This document shows positions 26,175 through 33,950 of a DNA stretch of 64,000 nucleotides, piece after piece (the stretch's first letter is position 1; each line of letters opens with the position of its first letter). The DNA lies in NCBI RefSeq assembly GCF_002157855.1, contig NZ_CP020880.1, positions 3,224,001-3,288,000 on the forward strand. Direction: 5' to 3'. The notes below the pieces were generated by a model. The model ran no database searches. It saw nothing but the letters and a program-made list of their open reading frames with translations, and was not told the DNA's origin. This stretch comes from Sutcliffiella horikoshii. Its GTDB lineage: Bacteria; Bacillota; Bacilli; Bacillales; Bacillaceae_I. The translations under genes and the position numbers were made by a program.

Positions 26175-26735
26175 TTATTTTCCTCTCTGATAAAGCAATT
26201 CCCCATTAGTAGAATAAGCAGAAACCACGCCTACTCTTTCATTACCGTCATCTTGTTCAGAAATAAGATACCAATATGTTCTCTCGTTATTATTTATTAA
26301 ATTAGCATCTCTTTGATTATTGTTATATTCAACTGTAATATTACTAATTTCAGGGTCACTTACCTCTCCTAAAAATACAGTTGTATATAAACTTTCGTTA
26401 TCCATAGAAATTTCACCTTTATGCCACGTTGATTGACTAAAAGAAAAAGGCTTTTTATCAGTAACATTAGAGTACATAAAACCTGATCTACCTTGATAAT
26501 CCCAACCATCTTCTTTTAATGAAAAGTGAAGAATCCCATACCCATTTGGGGTTTGATAAATAGAGAATGCTGTTTCATCCATTTCTTCAGTATGAAAAAC
26601 TTCAGATAATGGGATATCACTTTTTAATGTTGCTTGTTGTATAGTTTTAAATTCAGTTTCTGTATCATCAACTACATTGCTACAACCAGAAACAATCATG
26701 ATGAATACAAAGAATATCGCAAACAATGATTTCAT
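26175..26735 (-). CDS. Lipoprotein (first cassette)
   Basis: The 186-residue product has a lipoprotein signal (MKSLFAIFFVFIMIVSGC) and an acidic, beta-rich soluble domain (GILHFSLKEDGWDYQGRSGF; YWYLISEQDDGNERVGVVSA). I do not recognise a precise family. It starts about 50 bp beyond the attI-like right box and is thus the position-one cassette in the model. AAAGGAG precedes the ATG. Confidence 0.75.
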   Translation of the reverse strand: MKSLFAIFFVFIMIVSGCSNVVDDTETEFKTIQQATLKSDIPLSEVFHTEEMDETAFSIYQTPNGYGILHFSLKEDGWDYQGRSGFMYSNVTDKKPFSFSQSTWHKGEISMDNESLYTTVFLGEVSDPEISNITVEYNNNQRDANLINNNERTYWYLISEQDDGNERVGVVSAYSTNGELLYQRGK

Positions 26736-26784
26736 TAAAAAACTCCTTTATTATAATAAAATTATCACACATTACTTATACCAT

Positions 26785-26835
26785 TCTTCCGCAATCCTGC
26801 CCGATTGCTTAATACCAATTATTTCAAAAACAAGT
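26785..26835 (-). repeat. attI-like site: lone right box beside the recombinase gene
   Basis: Minus strand after the recombinase terminator: GTTTTTGAAATAATTGGTAT, then TTAAGCAATCGGGCAGGATT, then GCGGAAG. It matches the right parts of S5 and S6 (AAATAATTGGTATT plus right box), but no left box or hairpin precedes it. A lone half beside the recombinase is what an integron attI looks like after insertion of a cassette. Confidence 0.65.
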
Positions 26836-26867
26836 GATAAACTCAATCTTTAATTTTCATTAAATAT

Positions 26868-26900
26868 AAAAAATCACGCTCAATCTCGAACGTGATTTTT
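26868..26900 (-). terminator. Terminator of the recombinase gene
   Basis: AAATCACG (26871-26878) and CGTGATTT (26891-26898) pair, with TTTTTTATATTT following on the minus strand. It starts at the recombinase stop codon and would insulate the cassette row from recombinase transcription. Confidence 0.75.
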
Positions 26901-27741
26901 AAAAGTATTTGCTGTAGAGATCTTTTCGTAACTTCCCACTTAACTGAGCATAAATTCTTGTTGTTTCACTTTTTTCATGGCCAAGTAAACTTTGTATTAC
27001 TTCCAGTGGAGCTCCATTGTTAATCATATGAGTAGCGTAGCTGTGCCTCAATTGATGTGGATGAATGTTCTTCTTAATCCCGGCTCCAGACGATATACGC
27101 TTAATAATGTATCTTATTAAGTCGATACTCATTCTTCTCTTAGGTCTCCTCTCGGTTATGAACAAACACGGGTCCTGGTCATCTCGCTCATCCAGATATC
27201 TCTTTAACCACAAGGAGCACCGAGTATTGAAATATACTTCCCGTTCTTTATCCCCTTTTCCATGAACGATGACCGAATTTGAGGCGAAATTGATATCATC
27301 ACGATTAAGCTTAACAACTTCGCCAATACGGCAACCAGTCGAATAAAAGAATTCAAACAACGCATTCTCCATAGCATTTTGACAGGATTCACGTAGATGT
27401 TCTATTTCAAGTTCAGTGAGGAATTTTGGTATTCGTTTCCCTAGCTTAGGTTCTTTCAACTTAGCTGCTGGATTCTTTTTTATTAACCCTTCGTCATTTG
27501 CCCATTTAAATAATGACCTAATACATCGAACTCTATGCCCCAAACTAGAGGGTTTTAAATGTGTGCTTCCCTTGATCAAATATTCTTTTAACTGATCTGT
27601 GGTCAGTATGTTCAGGTCGATATCTCCAAAGTAGCGCAACAACATATTATATTGAAAACAATAGGTTTTTAATGTTAGCGGTGAATACCCCTCTATCTTT
27701 TTATCAAGCTGGTATTTCTCCCAAACTTGTGACAATAACAT
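26899..27741 (-). CDS. Tyrosine recombinase, XerC/D-like (candidate cassette integrase)
   Basis: 280 residues. The N-terminal SAM-like core-binding domain (about 1-85: GYSPLTLKTYCFQYNMLLRY) is followed by a catalytic domain with all conserved residues: Arg in FYSTGCRIGEVVKL, Lys in VHGKGDKEREV, HxxR in HPHQLRHSYATHMI, His in SLLGHEKSETT and the Tyr nucleophile in RIYAQL. The extra segment before HxxR that marks integron IntI proteins is absent. Its 3' end adjoins the attI-like site and the repeat array runs away from it, so it is the best candidate for moving the cassettes. Confidence 0.93.
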   Translation of the reverse strand: MLLSQVWEKYQLDKKIEGYSPLTLKTYCFQYNMLLRYFGDIDLNILTTDQLKEYLIKGSTHLKPSSLGHRVRCIRSLFKWANDEGLIKKNPAAKLKEPKLGKRIPKFLTELEIEHLRESCQNAMENALFEFFYSTGCRIGEVVKLNRDDINFASNSVIVHGKGDKEREVYFNTRCSLWLKRYLDERDDQDPCLFITERRPKRRMSIDLIRYIIKRISSGAGIKKNIHPHQLRHSYATHMINNGAPLEVIQSLLGHEKSETTRIYAQLSGKLRKDLYSKYF

Positions 27742-27820
27742 CTACACCACTCTCCTAGTTTACAAACCAATTAATCTTAAGAATAGTCTTGACTAGAAAA
27801 GTAGGTTTTATACGATTTTA

Positions 27821-27840
27821 CTCAACAATCTAGGGGAATG
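27821..27840 (+). repeat. Inverted left-box motif in the recombinase 5' region
   Basis: The plus strand reads CTCAACAATCTAGGGGAATG, a left box in the opposite orientation to all others, about 80 bp upstream of the recombinase start. It could be an operator, a recombination site used in inversion, or a remnant. Confidence 0.45.
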
Positions 27841-27875
27841 GTTTAGTTAAGGATAGTACATAGAGGTTGGGAAAC

Positions 27876-27985
27876 ATAGGAAAAGGCGCTTTCGGTACTA
27901 CTAAAAGCGCCCGATTGCGGAAGACTCGATATCGAGATAACTTGTATATGTTCTTCGATTAAAACTCCAAGATTGCGAAGTAACA
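27876..27985 (-). repeat. Cassette-end repeat S13 with terminator-like hairpin
   Basis: Minus strand: left box CGCAATCTTGGAGTTTTAAT, TATACAAGTTATCTCG, ATATCGAGTCTTCC, CAATCGGGCGCTTTTAG, then arm AAAGCGCCTTTTCC. GGCGC/GCGCC arms with a T-rich tail could terminate transcription. The block is over 80% identical by eye to S7. No GGGCAGGATT right box follows. Confidence 0.65.
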
Positions 27986-28033
27986 AGCCATTATATAAGA
28001 GGATAGCCCTACCAAAATTAGAATAGGATTTAA

Positions 28034-28567
28034 TTATTTTTTTGATGAATGAATTAGATTATATTCTTTGGAACCGTTTTTTGGAATGCTCAAAATAGTC
28101 CAATCTTTTTCCTTTATTTGTTTTCCAATAAATAAAATTTGACCTAAATGATAACTTATATGAGCTATTTCAGTTTGAATTGCTTGTAGTACACTGATTG
28201 GTTGCTGCCTTAAAGTTACAGTTTGATGTAATTGTTTTGCTTCAAGATTTTCTAATGTATCAAAAAGTAAATTCCATCCATCCTCCCAATATCGCATAAG
28301 GTTTGTCCTCGTTTCACCTCGATCAATAAACTCCATATCCCTTTCTCTATAATCCTTTTCTCCGTCAGTAGTTAAAAAATTTGTCCATCGAGAGTTCATA
28401 TTACCGCTAATATGCTGAATAATAATTGCAATATTATTAGATTCTACATTTGGCTTCCAATGAATATCCTCATCGGACAATTGTTGTAATGCCTCTTCTG
28501 CTCGCGTTTTGAAGTTTTTAAATTGCTGTATCACAATTGAAAGGTAATCCTTTTCGAGACTATTCAA
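28034..28567 (-). CDS. DinB-superfamily (DUF1572-like) protein
   Basis: 177 residues. The four-helix DinB fold is suggested by FKNFKTRAEEALQQLSDEDI, a metal-ligand His in IIIQHISGNMNSRW, and the C-terminal HISYHLGQILFIGKQ with two His residues. The family is metal-binding and often of unknown reaction; some members are thiol-dependent S-transferases. TTG at 28567 follows GGAGG. It is the first gene upstream of the recombinase, separated from it by S13. Confidence 0.85.
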   Translation of the reverse strand: MNSLEKDYLSIVIQQFKNFKTRAEEALQQLSDEDIHWKPNVESNNIAIIIQHISGNMNSRWTNFLTTDGEKDYRERDMEFIDRGETRTNLMRYWEDGWNLLFDTLENLEAKQLHQTVTLRQQPISVLQAIQTEIAHISYHLGQILFIGKQIKEKDWTILSIPKNGSKEYNLIHSSKK

Positions 28568-28845
28568 AGTGTATCCTCCTCATTGAATGATTTCTATTCA
28601 AGACGGTATTTAACTTTTCTCCCTATCCTTTATTTGTATTAAGAAAACAAATATATTAAAATCTCTTTTTAATAAGCTCCCCTATACCTGCATAGTGTAT
28701 AAAAAGAAAGCTAGTTTGTAGAAGAAAGCTATACCTACTACAATACTTTTTTCTATAAAAAATTTTAAGAACACAAGTAACAGTGGTGAATAATCGCTTT
28801 GGCTGCATTTAAAAGCTATATCATTAATGATAAATCTACAAGGAT

Positions 28846-29241
28846 TTAGGCTTTAACATATTTGTAACCAGAATTTGTGATAAATCTAATTAACTCGTCA
28901 ATCAAAAGAAATACCATTGAGACAAGCAGTGAGAATATTGCTAAGAATCCTAATACAAAAACAGGAATTATTCCGAACAAAATATGTAATGGAAAAGAAA
29001 GAGCAAATCGAGCTTCCTTTGGTTTTTGTGTTATTAATTCGATTAGTATTGATACTGGCAATCCAAATAAGAAAATACCTACCCCAACATAAACAGATAT
29101 AAGAATAATATCTTGAAGGAAAGTGCTTGTTTCATAATTATGTGAGCCATTTAAAAGGACCTCTACAGGAGATAAGCTGCTAATAATTAAGGTTGATATA
29201 ATAAATGTCAAAGTTGATGTTACTATTTTTCTTTCTAACAT
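28846..29241 (-). CDS. Membrane protein of unknown function
   Basis: 131 residues with four membrane segments (VTSTLTFIISTLIISSL; DIILISVYVGVGIFLFGLPV; FPLHILFGIIPVFVLGFLAI; LLVSMVFLLIDELIRFI). No family recognised. AAGGAG precedes the ATG. Upstream the minus strand carries TTTGAAATAATTGGTATTA, as next to the right boxes of S5, S6 and the attI-like site, so it too was probably delivered as a cassette. Confidence 0.7.
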   Translation of the reverse strand: MLERKIVTSTLTFIISTLIISSLSPVEVLLNGSHNYETSTFLQDIILISVYVGVGIFLFGLPVSILIELITQKPKEARFALSFPLHILFGIIPVFVLGFLAIFSLLVSMVFLLIDELIRFITNSGYKYVKA

Positions 29242-29565
29242 AGAACTACTCTCCTTATTCTAGTATACTCTCTTTCAATATAATACCAATTATTTCAAAT
29301 ATCCTCAGTTTTGACAATCATTTTTCTAGACAAAAAGGACGCAATATTAGATATTTGCGCCTTTTTCTTGAAGACTTGATATCAAGATAATATTTAAATC
29401 TGCATTTGCCACTTTATCTATAACAACTTATTTACTGCTAGTAGACCCATAAGAAGAGAGCCTATTCCAAACAACCTGTTCCGATAGCACCTAAATAAGT
29501 ATAAACCGTTGCACTATAGACTTTTGTGTCTTTTTTTGACACAAAAGTCCTAACAATGCTAATAT
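29242..29565. other. Intergenic region with partial cassette repeat and gene remnant
   Basis: 324 bp. Minus strand order: a perfect terminator hairpin (29519-29549), an open stretch ending GIGSLLMGLLAVNKLL then stop (29418-29474) that looks like the tail of a lost small membrane gene, a partial copy of the S7/S13 block (29331-29400: TTATCTTGATATCAAGTCTT and AAAGGCGC arms), and the TTGAAATAATTGGTATTA motif (29281-29299). Confidence 0.5.
29519..29549. terminator. Bidirectional hairpin after the membrane protein gene
   Basis: GACTTTTGTGTC (29519-29530) and GACACAAAAGTC (29538-29549) form a perfect 12-bp stem with a seven-base A/T loop. It lies 17 bp past the stop of the ABC-operon membrane protein. 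Its T-tract is weak on the minus strand, so termination is inferred from position. Confidence 0.55.
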
Positions 29566-30111
29566 CTATTCTTTTGAAGTAAAAGTAAATCCATAAGTAT
29601 CTTTTAGTTCTAGAAGCATTATTCTTAGCTGTTGTACCTCCTGATGATTATCAATAATCATGGTTTGATTATCTTTGTAATGGAACTCCAAACTATCTTT
29701 TTTCGTTTCATCATTGGTAATTAAGTATACTTTCTCTACATCTTCCCAGCTGTAAAGAATTTTTTCGTCAAAAGGCGCATCTACCATTGTAAATCCTGCT
29801 GAACCAACAATAGTTATGGGTTTTACTCCAATGTACATGAGTGGTAGGGCTATAATGACTGCTAGTAAACAAATACCTACTTTCCATCTGTAAAAAAAAT
29901 AAGATGCAATGGAAGCCGAAAGTAAAAAGAACCAAGCTACAGCAAAGTAAGCGTAAGTAATACTTGGCGTCTCCAACATCCATATGGAGCTTTGGTTAAA
30001 GGTACTTCTTTGTAGAATATATGGAAGTAACCAGATGACTAATGGAGAAAGAACTAATAAAGCAATGGTGCTTACAATAAAGTAATGTCTTTTTTCATAA
30101 TTTTTGCTCAA
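29566..30111 (-). CDS. Membrane protein with C-terminal PH-like domain, ABC operon
   Basis: 181 residues: three membrane segments in the first 100 residues (FIVSTIALLVLSPLVIWLLP; ITYAYFAVAWFFLLSASIAS; VGICLLAVIIALPLMYIGV), then a cytosolic beta-rich domain (EKILYSWEDVEKVYLITNDE ... LEFHYKDNQTMIIDN) resembling bacterial PH-like domains. No specific function known. It lies about 30 bp downstream of the ABC permease gene and is probably in the same operon. Confidence 0.7.
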   Translation of the reverse strand: MSKNYEKRHYFIVSTIALLVLSPLVIWLLPYILQRSTFNQSSIWMLETPSITYAYFAVAWFFLLSASIASYFFYRWKVGICLLAVIIALPLMYIGVKPITIVGSAGFTMVDAPFDEKILYSWEDVEKVYLITNDETKKDSLEFHYKDNQTMIIDNHQEVQQLRIMLLELKDTYGFTFTSKE

Positions 30112-30142
30112 TCAAAATACCTCCTTTTATTTTGTATGAGAT

Positions 30143-32638
30143 TTATTTTCGTGTCTTCTTTTTACTAAGCACAAAATAACCGATGACCACTAAAAAGATA
30201 GACAGTCCTGAAAGTACAAGGCATCCATGTAATACATTGATTTTTGCGTTATCCATCACAATAGATAGTTCACCGTTTATCACTTTAGGAAAATCAAAGT
30301 ATGTGAATGGAAGTAAATGAGCTATGTCCATCCCTATTTTAGTTGTGGCGTAATATCCAGAGACGCTAAGAAGGATAGAAAGCGAAAAAACGGTCAATGC
30401 ATTGTTTAAAAAAATCGACAAAACCATGGTAAGTGCCAGGACAAAAAGTAAGCATAAAACAAACAAGATTATACTGTAGATAAGGTACTCCCCTAAAGTG
30501 ATGAAATGATAGCCATTTCCACTTGAAATCAAGCCAGAGTAGTTGGAAGAATTCACGATGTCTTCATGGTTATAATATAAAATCGGGTAAAACCAATCCC
30601 CAAAACGATTGAATAAGCTTCCAAACAAAATAATGATTAAAAATAACCCTAACCCAGTGAAAATCGATAAAATACTACTTGTCATTATTTTTCCTAAGAA
30701 AAGGCTACTTAACGTTAGTGGTTGCGTTTGTAATAAATGTAACGTTTGTTTTTTTCCTCTCTCTGAAGCCAAGCCCCCTCCAAACAAGAAGAAACATAAG
30801 AGAATAGGAATAAAGTAAAGATAGTACTTGTTAAATAAATATAAAGAAAACAGACCGCTACTATCTAGTTTTCTATTTTCTTCTTTGAATGTCTGATGGA
30901 GTTCCTCATCTGAAAATTGATGATAGATGGTCGGGATAAAGGTACCTGTAAAAATAGGTTGAATATTGTTTTTCATCAACCATTCCTTTTCTGTAATACT
31001 GGCTTCCACAGTGAATTTTCCGAGAGTATCCATTCTGTTATCCAGATAAAAACCACCTGTATCTATCTCTCCAGCTGCAGTATGATTATCAAAGAGTTGA
31101 TAATGATAAAATGCTGTCCAATTTTTTTGTTCGTATTCCTTAGCTGCTTCTATACCTTTTTCTCTTCTCTCTTTAAAGAAATCGATGGATTTATAGACAT
31201 CAGCAATGAGGTCATCATATATCGTTTCTCCTGATTGCTTTTTTACATCTTCGTACCTATCTATGGATTCTTCAGAAAGTGCAATCAAATTTTCTGTTTC
31301 TTCCATCTTTGATAAATCTTCTAGATACTGTGTTTCTTGGTCACTAGATTGTTGAAAAAGAATAAAATAACTAACCGTCACAAATAACAATAATAAAATA
31401 TTGATCTGTACATACAGCTTTTTTCTAATTACTTTTCTCCCTTCAAAAAACATTAACCTATTTAAAATCGATCCATTTTTACTCTTAAAAGGTTGAATGT
31501 GGGAAGACTGTTGGAAGAACGACAAAATTCTTATTTCAGGATTAAAATTTGCACAAAGTATCAGTATCGAACCCCAGATAATCGATACACAGGGATAAAT
31601 CCAATCATCTCCAGTAGGTATGGTCGCTGATAAAGCGGAAATACGAAAGAGTTGAAACGGATTTCCTATTACCTGCAACGGGTCATTTAGTTCCGTTAAA
31701 CTATAACCTACCATGATAATAAAAGAAGTTAGTATAATTGTTATAAACGTATTTTTTAGTAAGCTACTTAAAATCGTTACCACTGCAAAAAGAAAAATAG
31801 CCGCACTGACAAAGAAGATTGTGATTCTAATAATGTAAGTAATGACTGGTAGTATATAGAAAGTTTGGGTATCTTGTAACAAAATCGGATATTGTCCACT
31901 AAAGGAGTAATCCGTAAAAATAGTAGTAACGGCTATTCCAACAACGATGAATAAAGCCGTGAAGATTAAGGTGGCACCTAACAGACTAATATATTTGGAA
32001 ATTAGCAACTCCCACTTTCTTATCGGTTGAGTTTGTAAAGTCAACCATGTTCGTTGCTCCCTCTCACTAGTGTATATATTCCCAAATAGCAACATCAATA
32101 CAAAAAGGCCAGCTAAACTGAATGCCGAGTCACTTAATTCCTTTACGATTAAATGGGGAGAAACAGGATACTCTTCATCTTCATAGCTAAGATTGTGTGA
32201 AATAAACCACTCTGCTATAGCTTTTTCCATGCTTAATTCTTGCCCGGTTAAGATAGGGAAAGTTTCTCCATATGCTTCGTATTGCTCTACCAATTCTAGA
32301 AACGAATGCTTTAATGGGTAAACATTTTCCCATTCTTCTCTTTCCATCACTCTATTTAACTGCATTAATATTAAGTTCATTTCTTTTGTAAGGTTTAATT
32401 GATTTTGTTGAATTTCTGGTAGCTCCTGTTGCCTATCTAATTCTGAAAGATCCCTTTGGACTCCATTGACAATTTCTTGGTGTAATATTAGTTCCTCTTG
32501 TGCTCTTTCCATCATTTCCTCTTGTTCATTAGCGTTGGATTGAAAGATAGCTACGGTACAAAGTAGGCAAATAATAGATACCCAGAGGAATTTCTTTTGT
32601 CTCCATAATTTTTTTAGCTCAAATAGGAATATCTTCAT
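30143..32638 (-). CDS. ABC-2-type transporter permease, fused duplicate
   Basis: 831 residues made of two homologous halves of about 415. Each half starts with a membrane anchor, continues with a large extracytoplasmic coiled loop and then several membrane segments. The repeat is plain at SEREQRTWLTLQTQPIRKWE in the first half and SERGKKQTLHLLQTQPLTLS in the second. One chain therefore supplies both membrane halves. The ATG at 32638 lies inside the ATPase gene (20-bp overlap), showing translational coupling. Substrate unknown; export of or immunity to the nearby secreted peptide is inferred. Confidence 0.85.
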   Translation of the reverse strand: MKIFLFELKKLWRQKKFLWVSIICLLCTVAIFQSNANEQEEMMERAQEELILHQEIVNGVQRDLSELDRQQELPEIQQNQLNLTKEMNLILMQLNRVMEREEWENVYPLKHSFLELVEQYEAYGETFPILTGQELSMEKAIAEWFISHNLSYEDEEYPVSPHLIVKELSDSAFSLAGLFVLMLLFGNIYTSEREQRTWLTLQTQPIRKWELLISKYISLLGATLIFTALFIVVGIAVTTIFTDYSFSGQYPILLQDTQTFYILPVITYIIRITIFFVSAAIFLFAVVTILSSLLKNTFITIILTSFIIMVGYSLTELNDPLQVIGNPFQLFRISALSATIPTGDDWIYPCVSIIWGSILILCANFNPEIRILSFFQQSSHIQPFKSKNGSILNRLMFFEGRKVIRKKLYVQINILLLLFVTVSYFILFQQSSDQETQYLEDLSKMEETENLIALSEESIDRYEDVKKQSGETIYDDLIADVYKSIDFFKERREKGIEAAKEYEQKNWTAFYHYQLFDNHTAAGEIDTGGFYLDNRMDTLGKFTVEASITEKEWLMKNNIQPIFTGTFIPTIYHQFSDEELHQTFKEENRKLDSSGLFSLYLFNKYYLYFIPILLCFFLFGGGLASERGKKQTLHLLQTQPLTLSSLFLGKIMTSSILSIFTGLGLFLIIILFGSLFNRFGDWFYPILYYNHEDIVNSSNYSGLISSGNGYHFITLGEYLIYSIILFVLCLLFVLALTMVLSIFLNNALTVFSLSILLSVSGYYATTKIGMDIAHLLPFTYFDFPKVINGELSIVMDNAKINVLHGCLVLSGLSIFLVVIGYFVLSKKKTRK

Positions 32639-33521
32639 GGTCTGCATCCTTTTCTCCAAAGATATTTTGATAACGGTCCTCTGAGCCAAAAATTATTTTT
32701 TCCATTTCAACTATCTTAGTCCCACTTTGCATAAGCAAAGACAGAGGAATATGTAGGGGAGTGTCTTTCAGGAACAGGGAGATTTTCTGGTTTGATATAA
32801 TTTCTACTTCATATAATTCCTTAGTTAATTGCTTATGTGCATCTGAAACGTCATTTACAGTAAGGTGGTAACATATCCTTTCATATTGGGAGATATCTTC
32901 TTTTATAATTGCTCCCTTTTTCAGGAATAAAATTTCTGAGGTAATTCGGTCAATCTCCGATAAATTATGAGAGGATAATAGAACAGAGGTGCCTTCTTTA
33001 TGTAACTCTAACAACAGGTTGCGCACTTTAATGGCACTTGTGGGGTCAAGTCCATTCAATGGTTCATCCAATATTAACAATTTGGGCTTATTGAGGATTG
33101 CCATTGCGAGTAGAAGGTGTTGCTTCATACCTAAGGAATATTTACCAATACGTTTATTCAAGTATCTAGTAATACCAATGCGCTCTGCGGTTTCTACAAT
33201 TTGGCTTTTAGATAAAGACTGTACATCCGCAATAAATTGCATGTGATCATATCCAGTTAAATAGTCATATAAAACGGTATTGTCTTGCATGAAAGAAACC
33301 TCTCTAAATAGACTCACATCAGTATTTTCTTTATCTAAAATGCTTATTTCTCCACTATCTGCCCGTTGTAGATTGGTGATGATACTTAGTAGGGTTGATT
33401 TACCCGAACCATTTGGGCCAACTAAAGCGATAATAGACGGGCGCTCGATTTTAAACGTAACCTCTTTTAGAATCTTTTCTTTTCCGAATGATTTATTTAC
33501 GTTATCGACTGTAAGTATCAT
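32619..33521 (-). CDS. ABC transporter ATP-binding protein
   Basis: 300 residues. Walker A is ALVGPNGSGKSTLL (about 33-46), the Q-loop region VSFMQDN, the signature YSLGMKQHLLLA, Walker B LLILDEPLNGLDP and the H-loop LLSSHN. The C-terminal 80 residues form a regulatory extension as in CcmA/NatA-type exporters. Its partner is the fused permease encoded just downstream with a 20-bp overlap. ATG follows GGGAG. Confidence 0.9.
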   Translation of the reverse strand: MILTVDNVNKSFGKEKILKEVTFKIERPSIIALVGPNGSGKSTLLSIITNLQRADSGEISILDKENTDVSLFREVSFMQDNTVLYDYLTGYDHMQFIADVQSLSKSQIVETAERIGITRYLNKRIGKYSLGMKQHLLLAMAILNKPKLLILDEPLNGLDPTSAIKVRNLLLELHKEGTSVLLSSHNLSEIDRITSEILFLKKGAIIKEDISQYERICYHLTVNDVSDAHKQLTKELYEVEIISNQKISLFLKDTPLHIPLSLLMQSGTKIVEMEKIIFGSEDRYQNIFGEKDADHEDIPI

Positions 33522-33599
33522 GTGTGTAGTCTCCCTCGTATTTTTTATAAGAAGTGGCTTTTATGTATAATAATTTTACACTTTTTATTTATTTTATAT

Positions 33600-33645
33600 G
33601 TAATAAAGGCGGTCCTTATCTTTTCTTCAAGATAAGAACCGCCGT
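33600..33645 (-). terminator. Terminator after the small secreted peptide gene
   Basis: GGCGGTCCTTATCTT (33608-33622) and AAGATAAGAACCGCC (33629-33643) form a 15-bp stem with one mismatch. On the minus strand TTTATTA follows. Confidence 0.75.
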
Positions 33646-33686
33646 AAGGTTACTTAAAAACCTCTAAATGTTTACTAATCTATTTA

Positions 33687-33950
33687 TTAAAATGGATCTG
33701 GATAAGGTAATGGAAATTTATACAAAGTTCCGGCGTAAACACAGCCTTCCCTACACCCAGAATATGTTGATAGGTATCCTCTGTAAGTGGCTCCAAACAT
33801 TCCTACTTCATAATATTTGTGCTTTCCTACACCATCAGTAGGAAGTGATTGATAGTAGTAGGTACTTGGAGCCGCTGCACTAACATTAGATGAATAAAAA
33901 CTTAACACTAATGTAAAAACTGCTAAAAAACTAAAAATTTTTCTGTTCAT
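33687..33950 (-). CDS. Small secreted peptide, possible bacteriocin-like
   Basis: 87 residues: a signal peptide (KIFSFLAVFTLVLSFYSSNV, cleavage likely after SAA), then about 60 mature residues unusually rich in Tyr and Gly, with two cysteines in a CREGC pattern near the C-terminus and a Pro-rich tail. I do not recognise a family. It lies directly upstream of the ABC ATPase gene, on the same strand but behind its own terminator. A secreted peptide beside an ABC pair is a common layout for bacteriocin and immunity loci; that role is inference. Confidence 0.6.
   Translation of the reverse strand: MNRKIFSFLAVFTLVLSFYSSNVSAAAPSTYYYQSLPTDGVGKHKYYEVGMFGATYRGYLSTYSGCREGCVYAGTLYKFPLPYPDPF

Noticed and set aside
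17798-26835. CRISPR-like reading of the island repeats
   Set aside because: The repeats are separated by whole genes, are partly degenerate and have bipartite boxes with hairpins; spacing and content do not fit CRISPR.
26899-27741. Classical integron integrase (IntI)
   Set aside because: The segment between the GKG strand and HxxR lacks the extra IntI-specific stretch, and overall the protein reads like XerC/D. It is therefore described as an analogous, not a true, integron integrase.
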